Assembly (NCBI RefSeq): GCF_018873765.1
Contig: NC_057925.1
Coordinates: forward strand, 760,927-824,926
DNA: 64,000 nucleotides
Source of the DNA: Telopea speciosissima
Lineage: Eukaryota; Streptophyta; Magnoliopsida; Proteales; Proteaceae
Direction: 5' to 3'
Part shown: positions 1 through 12,127 of the stretch, one piece after another
Layout of the letters: each line of letters begins with the position of its first letter
Position numbering within the stretch: the stretch's first letter is position 1
Program-made: the position numbers and the translations under genes
Notes under the pieces: generated by a model
The model's database searches: none
What the model saw: only the letters and a program-made list of their open reading frames with translations
What the model was told of the DNA's origin: nothing

Positions 1-56
1 CAACAACAACAACTGCTCAGCATTATCCCAACTAAATGGGGTCGGTTACATGGATC
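1..56 (-). mobile_element. 3' end of an RTE-type LINE or Au-like SINE
   Basis: Read on the minus strand, this is a widespread plant retroposon tail: a conserved block containing GACCCCATTTAGTTGGGATAA followed by a (TTG)n run, seen on the plus strand as CAACAACAACAAC. A (TTG)n tail is typical of RTE-clade LINEs and of the Au SINEs that borrow their 3' end. The window begins inside the tail, so only the 3' end is visible and LINE cannot be told from SINE. Confidence 0.6.
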
Positions 57-1310
57 CTAGCCCTCCAATCAGCTCTATTCAAGGTCATATTTTAGGGCCA
101 TTATTACAAAGAAAACCCATTGGACCAAAGGTCCCACACATATGTAACCAAACCCAAGACTTATTTCCACTAAAACAAGCCTACTTTCTGATTTATCTGC
201 ATTCTGCATCAGATGGACTCTACACCCTTTTACCCACATGTACCCCAAAGGAAAAATATGAATTGAAGTAATCACACGCTAGAATTCATCAGTTTGTTGT
301 TATAAGTTCAGTAAAAAAAAATTTAGGGGGGGAGGGGGGGGGGAATAAGTTCAGCAAACATGCCTGTTAATATTTGTGGTGGTTGGAAAAGTTTTACCAT
401 GATAGGAGAGAATTGGGTCGTAATCATCTATTGTTCCTTCTATGTATAAAATTGTCAAGGCAAGTTCCAAAGAATTCCCTTCAAGCAGAAGTCCTAATAG
501 AGATATTTTCCTTTGGTTTTATGATTTATCTGTCATTCTGCCTTTATATAAGGTGTTTCGTCATAAGATTCAAATGTCCTTGTGTTTCTTTCCTTCTTTA
601 TGCTCCTGATAGTGCTTCTGGAAGAGCAACCATAGTTATTGACATCAACTAGCAAAATTTACGCCATTCTTGAACTATTTATTTACCAAACAAACAAATG
701 ATAAAAATACATATGTACATATATTGCATACATATTACAAATGTCTGTATTATTAAAATGGCAGAACAGGCTTGAGCACCCACACCCCTTCAGCACCTTC
801 AGAAGTATGAAGATGGGTACAAAATATAGCCTTCTAAAATCCATTCTTTAAATTAATAAATATGGTAAATATGCTGTCCTCCTATATTCTGTCATATGCA
901 CACTTCTCAACTGAATAAACGTCATCCCAATCTTAGAGTTTGCCTACTGAATTTTATTCTATCGTTATACATATTTTTCCTCATCACCTCCCTTCTGGGA
1001 AAACTTTCATAGAAATATCCCGCTACAGCATGGTAAAAGAAAGCTCTTTTTGGGGCCTGTTTCAATTTGAAACTTTTAACTTCATGGCTGACATTACTGG
1101 GCAGTGTGTCCTGTGCACATGGGGGTATATGCTGTGTGTCTGGAGCACTGAACATGTTGCAATTCTGGAGGTTTTTGTATCTTATGTATGGTTTGAATTG
1201 GATAAATAGGGGTTGTGTAGTATACCAATCTGTAACATCCATTACTTTCTTCTTCCTGTTAATTTCTACGCTCTTGACAGACTGTAATGATACTTAAAAC
1301 TTCATTGCAG
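57..1310. other. Upstream intron sequence of the EF-Ts gene
   Basis: No coding exon is recognised here. The tract ends in a pyrimidine-containing acceptor (TTCATTGCAG, 1301-1310) directly before the EF-Ts exon, so at least its right part is intron. The rest is AT-rich with a short G-run near 330-345. Earlier EF-Ts exons probably lie left of the window. Confidence 0.5.
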
Positions 1311-1941
1311 ACCACCAACAGTAACCGTCTCTGCAGCACTAGTCAAGCAACTACGTGAAGAAACAGGTGCAGGCATGATGGATTGCAAGAGAGCTCTCGC
1401 AGAAACTGGAGGTAACCTTGAGAAAGCACAGGAGTACCTTCGAAAGAAGGGTCTTTCAACTGCTGACAAGAAATCCAGCCGTCTTGCTGCAGAAGGAAGG
1501 ATTGGATCCTACATCCATGATTCTCGTATTGGGGTACTGATTGAAGTCAACTGTGAAACTGACTTTGTTGGTAGAAGTGAGAAATTCAAGGAGTTGGTAG
1601 ATGATATTGCTATGCAGGTTGTGGCCTGTCCACAAGTACAATTCGTCTCCATTGAAGATATTCCAGAGAGTATAGTGAACAAGGAAAAAGAGCTGGAAAT
1701 GCAACGAGAGGACTTGCTGTCAAAGCCAGAGAACATAAGAGAGAAGATTGTAGAGGGCCGGGTCTCAAAGAGGCTTGGAGAACTTGTACTCTTGGAACAG
1801 CCCTTCATCAAGAATGACAGTTTGCTGGTGAAAGATTTGGTGAAGCAGACTGTTGCTTCTCTAGGGGAGAACATAAAGGTTCGAAGGTTTGCCAGATTCA
1901 CTCTTGGGGAGGCAAGCAAGAATGGTCAAACAGCAACCTGA
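1311..1941 (+). CDS. EFTS: Mitochondrial elongation factor Ts, last exon (partial gene)
   Basis: EF-Ts is the guanine-nucleotide exchange factor for mitochondrial EF-Tu. The exon starts after the TTCATTGCAG acceptor at 1310. Reading from 1312 it gives [20 protein letters not shown], the start of the N-terminal UBA-like domain, then [23 protein letters not shown], and the highly conserved core motif [14 protein letters not shown] that contacts EF-Tu. It ends with the dimerisation/core region and a tail [13 protein letters not shown] plus nine extra residues before the stop. The transit peptide and first exon(s) are missing because the gene continues left of the window; an upstream exon must supply one base to complete the first codon. 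About 209 codons are present. The family assignment is strong; mitochondrial location is inferred from the plant family. Confidence 0.93.
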
Positions 1942-4900
1942 AGGCTATAGCTGAAAAAGGAACTCATACAGCTAATGGAGCAATTCCAGAAATTAGCCTT
2001 GGGATTATGGTTACACTATGGAAGCAGGACCACAACTACCAGGCATCTTTGAGGTAAATCTACTGCAAACTGAGGTTACTATTTCATTATTTTTGTTGTG
2101 CCAAGAGAGAATTAGGTGAGAGATGAAGCGGTAACTGATGTCCCTCTTGTATTTATTATTTAAAGCTACTTCTGCATCTAAATCTTGAGACTCTGTTGAA
2201 AATCATCTCTCTTCTTACTCATTCTCTGCATTGAAGAAAATGAATGCTGTTTCAAGGATTTCTGAAGGCAAATTAACTAGGATTCATCCATGACAAAGCA
2301 AATATATATATATTTTTCCTTATAACTTGACACTTTCCAGAACTTGTGTGGAGCTAATGCCTTGATTGTTTGAAGGAAGAGTTGTGTACCCCATGCCTTT
2401 ACGCTGGGATGCCAACCTAGAAATTAATCTATTGATCTGGTGAGTTCTAATGTGCATGAGATATAAGTTACTGGGTCATAGCTTTTAAGCAGCAAAGGGC
2501 CTCCGATGATGGTCCCGGGCCCCTACAGCTTGTCAGGACTCTTTACGTGGTTGGCTTTTTGGGTTGTCAATGGGCTGGGCTTAGGTAACACCAAGCTAGA
2601 ACATACTTGGTTAGTTTTAAACGCATTTCTTTTTTTTATCATTTTAAACACGTTTTGTCGTATATTTTCCAAACATACAGGGAAAAACAGCAAACGGCAA
2701 GCATTACCATTTTAAACGCGTGTTCCCATTTTTTTGGCATTTTTTAAGATCTTGGACTTGTTGAATAATGACTTACTTAACTGACCACATCTCTTTCTCC
2801 CAAACCCTGATCGGCTTGATTTTTTCACCGACGTAAAGATGACTTGAAGGGCTACATTTTTCATGATATCACCTTCAATTCAAGGTCAATGCTCGGGTAC
2901 CGAAATTAGAAGTATGTGTTTCAAATAAAAATTTCTCAATTTATATGAGAGTAGTGTTGGTTTTTTGGTTCTGTTTTTTTGAAATATAAACGTTTAAGAC
3001 CCATACTGTCTGTTTTCTATTTTTTACCGTTTTATTTGACCGTCTATTTGTAATTTATACCGTTTAAAACCCGTACTTTAAGACTCCGTTTTTTCTGCCT
3101 TTCCCTTTTTGCTACCTATGGTATGGTCCCGGTGGAGGCCCATGGTTTTGTATAGAAGTTCGAACCTCAAATAAAAAATGTGGAGAGCGTTCCACACGAT
3201 GCCAATGTGGGGAGGATTCGACATGCCATACCAATGCTAGTATAGAGAATGGTATCATCCACATGGGGTCCACATGGTTGGAGTAGGAGAGAAAATAATA
3301 ATTAAAAAACTCCATTTTCAAAGGGTTGAAAATAGGTTAATATTCTTTTGGGCCTCTTCAACATGGGGAACAATGACATGGCTAATCCAGATATCCTTTG
3401 GATTGAAGTAGCCACGTGGGCATAGTGCCTTATCCATGTTGGCCTTTACATTTAAATGTAATTAGATTCAAAGTTATCATTGAAGCATGGGCTGTGTCTT
3501 CTAATAAGGCACAACCCCCTTGAAACTTGCAACTGAACATGATCCCAATTCCAAACTTGGCTTCTCAAAATTAAACAAGATCTCAACTAGTTTCTAAGTA
3601 CCATAATAATCATATCACATCTGTCTATATTGGTATCTTATTGGAAAGGAATCAGGAAGATTGACAGCACAGCTCTAGAGATTGGTGATATAAAGTCTAA
3701 AGGCTAAAATAACACCAGACACGCTTACCTATCACAGAAGGTTAAGACTTAACATCCACTCTGAAAATTCATTTGGAAATATTTAAATACCTAAACATCC
3801 TTCCAGTTGAAGATATCTTTATCTTTGATTGCCCCAAAGGAGAAAGACCTTAGAAACTTCCTTCAAAGGGGGTTCATATTGATCCACTGTGAGGCAGTTG
3901 AGACACATCCACAGGACCAATGGAAGTCAGAAAAGCATTTTCAAGGATACCAACCTGAGGGTTACACCTTGAACCCTAAAGGATCTTTCTCTAAAGCCTT
4001 TCTTTGCCTTCCTTTAAAGATGTTCCACCTTTGTATTTTTGGATGGATTCCTTCCTCTAAAAGGTTTAAACTTAAAAGAGGGCAAGAGGACCCCAGTCAA
4101 ATTCTGTGGTTCACAAGATCACCAGTCTCTGAAGACCTGGGTAGTCAAATACTTGGTGAGGGCAAAGTATAGATCCATCTCCAAAAAGATAGAGGGTGGG
4201 GGGAAGCCATGGGCTATGGGCTGTAAGAGTGTGAGAGGCCCATTCATTGGATGATAGGCTTGGGCCAGTCAATCAAGGAGGGAGAGGGCAGAGAGGAGAG
4301 GACGGTGTGAGAGGAAAGTACACACTGACAACATGTACTTTTTAAATTAAGGAAAAAGGTTCCTTAAGCCGCTAGGGCAGGACACACCAACACCTTTTTG
4401 TTTCTCTCTCTCCTCTTAAAATGAAATGACCTTGCTACCATCCAATGTATGATACCGTTTATCGAACTTCATTGGTGTGCTCCCCTATCCTACTTACTCT
4501 GAGGTCCCTCTTCCTTAAATTAATGCGCTATGTTTCTATTAAAAAAATAATTTTTGAGCTCATCAATTTAGGTTGGGTCTCTCGTCTATGAAATGGTTTG
4601 ATTAATTTATTGGTGAAGTGCTTCTTGAGCCTTTGTTTTTTGACAAGTTGGGTGACTATAATGTCTGATCAACTTATGGGGTTGAGTCTGCATGAAACCC
4701 AATTTGTTAAGAAATATCCTCATCTTGATGAAAATAGCAGAAGACTTGGCTATGAAGTTTTTCAGAACATTCCCCACTCTCTCTCCCCCCCCCCCCCCCC
4801 AAGGGCCCCTTCAAAGAAAAAGGGTTTAACCATTGAAAATTAACATTTGTTGTGATCAACACCAGCAACTAATTTTTTGAAATAAAAGAAACCCAGAAAG

Positions 4901-6904
4901 GTCTCGGTTCCTGTCAAAACAAAAAGAGAAAACTTAACTTCCCAAGCAACTAATTTTTTGATTGCTTATAGAAAATCTCACAATCTATCCAAAACCTCTC
5001 CTAACACCAGAACTTATAGAAAATTCAATTATATATTAAATGTATATAATTGCTGGCCTTGGAATACACTATAGATGTGAGAGGGTGTGAGAAGAAAAAT
5101 CCCCATTTGGATTTCGTGGGAATTTTTCACCCTATAAAAGTATATTACATATATGAGAAAAAGAAATCACGACTTTAGAATACAGAATCTAACGTACGGG
5201 TCTCACATAATGAGATGTGGGATCCACATTGACACACTCCTTGCATTGTCCGTTTATGAGGAATCTCTCCCATTATATATACATTCAGTCATTTAATTAT
5301 ATGATCACATGACAGATATTGATTTCGACCTTGTGATGGATCATGAATGAGGGAATTAGAAATGAACCATTTATTGCATAAACATATTTAATCATTTAAT
5401 GAGAGGATCACATGACTATTGCCATTCTAGGTTTCAATTTCATGGTCCCATTCTCCCATGCAATTCAACTAGGTCACACTTTTACCTTAATGGGCTTCAC
5501 TACCTGGTTGCACTAGAAATATATATTTCCATTAAAAGAAGATTCCATCAAATAAATAATATGAGAAGAAAAGATCTTTAGAACCTCATGGTGGAGATTC
5601 CTCGCACACCCACTAACATATATGAGTTATGAGATTCATATTTATCCTCTCTCCTTATAAAAAATGTGGACCCAGATTGAACAAATTTATCTCCCACCCT
5701 TTTATTGATGTTGTTTTCCACTCTGACGTCATGGGAAACCTTTATTCATATAATTTTATATCATTGTGTTAACTACATTAGTCATACGAAATCTCTAACT
5801 GTATAATATTATGAAGAAGCCTCTCTAAAATCTAAACATGAGGTATAGAGAACGCCTACTCATATTAAATAATTTTATTAATTTTTTTAATAAGATTTAA
5901 AAAAAAAAAAAAAAAAACCCAATGTGAGCAGAGAACCCTTTCCCTAATAGTATATCTTTAGATGAGGATTTCTTTTTCTTTTTTATAATGATAAGAATTA
6001 AAAGAGAAAAGATGGACAAGTAGACTGTGGATAAGCTGTGATTCATAAGTGGGTCCACTTTGGAACCACTGGGTTCCAAAAGGATTGGGAACCTTACAGT
6101 GCTGATGGTAGAGAAGCACGAAGGGTCCCACAAAAGGAATCAATCGTATCAGACAACTTAGTGGCCACGTGATAAAGGGTTGGTGCATTTGGCCGCTAAC
6201 CTTATCCTCCTCTTTTTTTTTTTTTTTCCTTCAAATAGGGATATGGAATTAAAAGATTAAAAAAAATAAAAAATGAGGGGATAAAAACACCAACCATCAA
6301 CAAGATTTCAATAATTACTCTCTCACTCCCCGCATCCTCTTAGTCTGTACCTCCTATGACCACCCCCATCCCAACAATATGTTATTTGCTTTTAACCATG
6401 ATTTCAATTTCTTTGTTTTAGTTTGGGCAGCGCATTAAACCCACATCTAAAATTAACAAATTGAGCTATTTGCATTTTTATTAGATGGACAGGATATTTT
6501 AACAATTGCAGGATTTCTTACATCAAGAGACAAGATCGAGGTAGAACTATTTGAGATCTTGCAGGGGGTTGAAACATGCTGAAAGATCGAAGGTTAACCT
6601 TCAAGAAATATGGTGCAGCAGTAGAGAGTTATGCGATTTTTTACATCCAATTGATGATATTTGCTGGCCTTGTAATGCAATTAACTTACTTCTTCAATTC
6701 GTTGATCTAACCACAAACTTTACTAATGTCTAGTGTTTTTTTGGTATCATAACTCTAACTTACATAGTGCGGTTAGGTATTTGACTTCCCAGGCCATTTT
6801 GGACAATTATAGTATTTTTCAATATGGACGTACAAGATATAACTTTTCCTTTTCTTAGTAGTATAATTTTTGTTCCTCATAAAAAAACAAGATTCCTATA
6901 AGGA
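1942..6904. other. 3' flank and long spacer without recognised genes
   Basis: Begins with the EF-Ts 3' UTR. The rest is AT-rich spacer. Short open frames (for example around 3807-4254) have no recognisable domains and unlikely composition. A copy of a dispersed C/T-rich repeat (motif CATTGGTGTGCTCCCCTATCC) lies at about 4385-4515; related copies are near 10640-10790 and 56690-56780. Homopolymers include C17 near 4787 and A19 near 5899. Confidence 0.5.
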
Positions 6905-6912
6905 GTAGGATC

Positions 6913-7075
6913 GTGATCTTTTACGGCGTGTTGCTTGTAACAACCTAAACGGTGCACAAATAAGGCAAGGTGCAATGACCGCCTTAACCCCACTCGGGCA
7001 GGGGTAAGATGGTCATTATGCCGTGCCCTGTTTGTGCACCGCTCAAGTTGCTACGGGCAGCACGCCGTAGAAGAT
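6913..7075. mobile_element. Foldback MITE (near-complete hairpin)
   Basis: The left arm GATCTTTTACGGCGTG and onward pairs with the right arm, whose reverse complement begins GATCTTCTACGGCGTG. Pairing continues through GGTGCACAAA into a small G/C-rich loop around 6985-7010, so nearly the whole ~163 bp forms one hairpin. No coding capacity. This structure is typical of foldback or short non-autonomous DNA elements. The superfamily cannot be set because the target duplication is unclear. Confidence 0.7.
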
Positions 7076-7127
7076 CTGGATGCATAAGGAGTAAAGACCA
7101 ATTTCACTTTTACAAGTTATCCAAACC

Positions 7128-7290
7128 ATGATTTTAGTACTTTCTGTAAGTCTTTCAATAACTTGACTTGTGGTGATCAGGTTAAGTATTTAACTGTAAC
7201 ATGCAAATGTGTAGCTAGTCAAGGTATGTGACATTTGTTTACCAATATATATATTGGTAAAACTTTACTTATCATAAAAAACAATCAATA
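7128..7290 (+). repeat. Dispersed repeat, probable L1-type LINE 3' UTR fragment
   Basis: This tract aligns with 9066-9215: both contain TCAATAACTTGAC, a TAGCTAGTCAAG core and end ACTTATCATAAAAAAC. An ACTTATCATAAAAAA end is common at plant LINE 3' tails. No reverse-transcriptase coding remains, so the LINE assignment is an inference. Confidence 0.45.
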
Positions 7291-7847
7291 TTGTTGGAGC
7301 CTGATGCAATATGGTACCAATATAAATTGGTCAATACGATCAAAAAATAGATTTTTTTTAAATGACTTTTTGATCTAGCATTGAACTGGTACAGTGCAAT
7401 TCAATCGATACATATCAATATCAATATCAACAGTGACCGATATGATATCCAATAACGTGTTTTACAACCTTGGGTGGTGGAGGAGGTGTTGAGGATTGAT
7501 GTCTTGTATTTTCTGATTTTGATTGTAAGTAATAAGTCGCCCTCTAAATGGGTCATTAAAAAGTCTGAATGAAAATTTGTAGGATTTATATGGAGGTAAT
7601 TTCAGACATTGTATCTTTATGTTTTTCCTTTAAATTGCTAGCGATAGAGACCATTAGGTTAAGAGGGAATTCTTGTAAATAGAGAGATGAGAGAAAAAGA
7701 GCTTATCACCTTATTCTCCATTGCTAATGAAATCGATCTCATCTCATCATAAATATAGTAGGCACCTTACTGAACTATGTGTATACTTGTGTTGTAATTG
7801 TTTGACTAGTTTTTTATTATATTTTATTTTGTGCATTATATATAAAG

Positions 7848-7985
7848 GGCTCATGTTCTCTGTGCCGGGGGCGTAGGCTGTGCCTAGACACATGGGTCTG
7901 CCACTCAAGGGGCCAGGTTGGTCATTGCGCCCACCCCCATGTGTCTGAGCACAGCCTACGCCCTCGGCAAAAAGAATATTCTCCC
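7848..7985. mobile_element. Hairpin MITE, copy 1 (GTTCTCTGTGCCGG family)
   Basis: Left arm TGCCGGGGGCGTAGGCTGTG pairs with a right arm whose reverse complement is TGCCGAGGGCGTAGGCTGTG. The pairing extends into GACACATGGG on each side. Terminal sequence GTTCTCT... is matched by ...ATTCTCCC at the right. Two other members are in the window at 12001-12127 and 53866-53950. Confidence 0.75.
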
Positions 7986-8410
7986 ATATATAAATTTCAG
8001 TTTCTATAAAGGGAATAACACTAGCTAGGAGTTCATTTCAGCCCGAGTGACCAGGGAAAAGGTGGACATCTATAATCTCAAGTTGGCAGCCGACTTTCAA
8101 AGCCGTTGTGGATTATATTGTAATGACAAGAGGAATATGGGTAAAATAGGCATTTTTAATTTAAGTATAAGGTTATCTCTTTTCTTTTGCTATGGTAAGA
8201 CTTTTTGCATTTTAGGTATGTTTGTTTCGAATGAAAAGCAATATAAAGAAAGAGACAAAGCTTTCAAATAAAATCCTATTTTTGTATACTAATTTTAATA
8301 AATAATCTTCTCTTGATTTGGGTTTTATTTGGAAACAAATGGAATATTAATTAAGACCACCTCTGTATTTAGGATTAAAATCCTCTATAATTTCTTCATC
8401 TTTCGGTGCT
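7986..8410. other. Spacer, nothing recognised
   Basis: AT-rich. A short open frame at 8047-8271 has no recognisable domain and lacks coding character. Confidence 0.4.
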
Positions 8411-8578
8411 TTGCAGTTCGGATTAGAGAGCTCAGAATGTGGAAGATGCTTCATCCAACGGTACGAGCTCAATTGACCCAGTTATTTTTTTTTCTTCTTT
8501 CTTCTCGAGCTTGGCACCGTTGGATGTCACATGGATGTCACATCTTCGACATGCTCAGCTCTCAGGCCTGAACTGCAA
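8411..8578. mobile_element. MITE with ~60-bp imperfect terminal inverted repeats
   Basis: The left end TTGCAGTTCGG...GAGAGCTCAGAATGT...GAAGATG...CATCCAACGGT is mirrored by the right end, whose reverse complement reads TTGCAGTTCAGG...GAGAGCTGAGCATGT...GAAGATG...CATCCAACGGT. The centre is a C/T tract. The ~168-bp size and inverted ends fit a non-autonomous DNA transposon. A right-arm duplication of a GATGTCACATG block is visible. The superfamily is not determined. Confidence 0.7.
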
Positions 8579-11500
8579 GGTACCGCAAGATTAAGGGACT
8601 GCAGAGGAATTTTTTCCCTTGTATTTATAGTGTGATTTCATCATAAATACATATAGTTACATGGTGGAAGCTAATAGTTTTCTTAATAGGGCATGGGATC
8701 AAGAAAATCTTGAGCAACTACTTTGTGCAAAGAAAAGAAGTACAGAGGATAGATCGATGGAATTCATCTTTCGGAGACACAAGAAAAGTCACTTGTTGGA
8801 AAAGAAAAGGTAAACTTGTAGAAGGTATGTTTTTAATTCAATAATTCTTTTGAGAAGAAAGTGTTTTTATTTTTTCCCCACTGTGGAAGAAAGAAGACCC
8901 ATGATCTTGTAGAACTTGAAACCTAACCACGATAAAGAAACTAAACATAGTAGAAAGAAAATAATAATACAGACATAACACAAAGATTTATGTGGCTCAA
9001 AAAATTGACTAAATCCACAGTAAAATTAGAACTCTGTCACTACTAATGGAGAATAATGTTACAACCATGGCCTTTTAAGTATTTCAATAACTTGACGTGT
9101 GGTGCTCAAGATAAGTGTTCATGCAGATGTTTAGCTAGTCAAGACATGTGACAACTTTGTCATTGAATTAATAAAGGGTACAATTTACTTATCATAAAAA
9201 ACACTCAACAGCTAGGGTTACAGTGGTTGGCAAAAAAGGTGATCGATGGCAATGTTCTAACTATTGGTATCATATCGGCTGATATGTATCGATTTCATTG
9301 GAACTTGATTTTGATATGACACACAATATTGATTGGCCACGATGGATTAGTGAAGTTTGATTCAAGTTCCCTTTGAGTCTTTCGGGCTTTCGATGGTCTT
9401 TCGAAATCAGCCCACAAACCTCTGCAACAGAATATATGACATCATATTCCCAACAGACGTAAGAGTCATAAATACTCCTCCTTATAGGATGAAAGTTTGA
9501 AAATACCCTTATCCTCACTTATAATCATCATCTTACCCTTATTAATGCCTACGGTGAAGAAATATTTCCTTACCTTGAGTAAAGGGAAACCAAACCCTTC
9601 TTTTAGAGATCGTTAATTATGGTGAAATTTTTTGTAGGCAGGTCTATTTGGAAAGGTTTTTCTTTTAACTTGGTCACCTGTTTTTACCATGTGGAAGCAT
9701 GATGATTTAGAAATTTTGAACATTAAATATCGTGCCTGAGTGGTTTGGATTGGTTATATGCTAATTTTGATATACTTAAATTCAATCAAATACTCTTTTG
9801 TGTAGTAGCATGCATCTTCTTTATATCCATGCATGTCTACTAGTCCTCTGAGAATTACTGAATCTCTTCTATACTTCAATGCTTTGTTTTGATATTTGAC
9901 AAACTCTGTTTAAACTAAAACTTGACATATGAGAAACAAAAGCAGACCCTAACCACAATTTTATAGTCTTGTCTAACCTGTCGAATGACATAACTAAGAT
10001 CCACTTGTAGAACCCTCTTGAGACTGAACCTCCTAATAACACCACACCCTTAAACTATTTTTCTAGTCAGTCAAGTCAAGTGGATGGAAATGGACTTAAG
10101 TAAAATATTTGGGGATTGGTCTACCTCCACACTATATTTTTCCCTTTACGATAATCCTTTCATGGCAAATTATGAGAGCATCTATAAGTCAATTTTCAAA
10201 GACAAATGGATATGTATGGATACACAATGAAATTTAGAGACATTCAAAAGTGTAAGTAAAATATAAGAAAAAGATCCCCCAAGACATTGGAGTGAGGATT
10301 CTTCCTCACATAATGAGACCCACATTGACACTCTCGCTCTCTCGACCAAATATGATCTCCCTAATTGAATAAATCCATCTCCCAATCTTGGTGTGGTTTA
10401 CCATTCTCGTGTCATAGAAAACACCTCCGCATGCATGTAAAATATAATATTTGTTAAAGTATATACCACACATACATGTAATTGACATAAACCCAAAACA
10501 AATAGTAAAATTATGAACACTTTGAAACAAAGTCAACTTTTATATATCCTAAGCTTTTTTCTTGAACATACAAGAATAATAATAATAAAAATAAAAAGCG
10601 AGACTCATATAAAGAAAGAGGTTTTCTGAACTGTCAAACTGTCAAGGGAAGGTATGCTGGCACCCTTATCTCTCTCTTCTTCATTTGAAATAAATAACTT
10701 CTTCGCCTTTCTATCTACGACATCGTTTAATCACATTTTATTGGTATGTTCTCCTATTCCCATTTGCTCAGAGGACCCTTTTTTTTCTTTCCTCTTTTTG
10801 TTTGTAATAAAATAAAAAGTAATGCCGAAAGGTGTATTATTTATGAAGCTTTTAGTTAGTTGTCATACTGGGATTATTAGTTCAATGCCATCCTAACAGC
10901 AATGAGTTGATCGCCAATTAATGAAAGAATTTAATGGGTAAACAACAATGGATCCACTTAGGTTGCCATGTGTAAGATTCCAATGAAAATCTTTTAGACT
11001 TTTGTATTACAGTGAAGCTCTGTTGTGGTTTCTGAATTCTAAAGCAAAGTTACTAAAGTTAGTTAGTGCAGAGATGCTGGGAGTTTAAATTCTGGAAGAA
11101 AAAGATGGTTTTGGCTTTTGCCAATTGGCAAGTGCCTATTGGACAAATTTTGTCAAACAAAGAGAGGGTTACATGGATGACACATGGAAGAACCCCATCA
11201 TGCCATGTGTAAACTTCCTAGCTAGGTCACCTCTATCTTTTATTCTCTTTTTTTCCACCCTAGATGAGTTCATCCATATCCTTTTGGACAACTCAGAAAA
11301 AAGAACGATTCTCCTCTTTGAAGTTTGAAATTGCAGCTTGAATTCTAAGAATTACAGTTAGTTTTTGGGTTTTTTTTTTTTTAAATTAGAAAATTAAGAG
11401 AGTATATCCTTAAAAAGAGATTTTAAAAATAAATAAAAATAATAAAATTTTAGAGAAATTCGAAGAAAAAAAAATAGAAACTATAGGGAAATGTCAATAC

Positions 11501-12000
11501 ATTATTATATGATTGAATTAAAGCTTGAAATTTGAGAGATATGGTCAATCCAGAATATAGATCCTTATAATGGTTGAAATTGAAATTGCCATCTCACCAA
11601 ATTACATGGCAAGAGAAGGTGGGTCATGGGGAAAGCATTCCTAAGTGGGCAGTGTAAAGGAGCTTTTGCCTTTTGCCATTATAAAAGAGAGAATTCAGTC
11701 TCTGCAACTTCGTAAGAAAGAAAACTTGGGATCTTATTGAGAACTGGAGATTCCACTGAGATTCCTGCTCCACAGATTATTATATAAGCAAACCCCTTGC
11801 CTTTTGAGCTAATACATAATTAATATTGCATTCCATGAAAAATAATATAGTTAATGTGGCTGCCTCCCACAGTTGCATTGCATAGGTCCCAATTTGAAGA
11901 ACTGCCAAGCAACCATTCCCCGTGGGCTGTACCTGTATGAGAGGGAGTCTCTATGACCCACAAGCAATTTCACTCAGATCCACTTATATTAATAATTTAA
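8579..12000. other. Spacer with repeat fragments
   Basis: Holds a second copy of the LINE-tail-like repeat (9066-9215) and a copy of the C/T-rich dispersed repeat (about 10640-10790, with TTATTGGTATGTTCTCCTA). The remainder is AT-rich. No gene is supported. Confidence 0.45.
9066..9215 (+). repeat. Dispersed repeat, second copy of the LINE-tail-like sequence
   Basis: Partner of 7128-7290. Shared blocks are TTTCAATAACTTGAC, TAGCTAGTCAAG, and ACTTATCATAAAAAAC at the end. Copies differ by small indels. Confidence 0.45.
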
Positions 12001-12127
12001 AGGGAGAATGTTCTCTCTGTCGGAGGCGTAGGTTGCTGCGTCCAGACACATGGGGGTGGGTGTAATGACCACCCTGCCCCCCTGAGTGGCCGGCCCATGT
12101 GTCTAGGCACAACTTGCGAACATGAAC
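12001..12127. mobile_element. Hairpin MITE, copy 2 (GTTCTCTGTGCCGG family)
   Basis: Starts GGGAGAATGTTCTCT, then GGAGGCGTAGG, then CAGACACATGGGGG. The right half is CCCATGTGTCTAGGCACA. Same arrangement as 7848-7985, but the arms are more diverged from each other, so this copy looks older. Confidence 0.65.

Noticed and set aside
1509-1919. 136-codon minus-strand frame
   Set aside because: Exact antisense shadow of the EF-Ts exon; no domain.
3807-4254. Overlapping 121- and 71-codon frames
   Set aside because: No recognisable domain, no splice context, spacer-like composition.
7848-7985. Regularly repeated hairpins as a CRISPR-like array
   Set aside because: Plant nuclear context, scattered copies, no spacer-repeat pattern.
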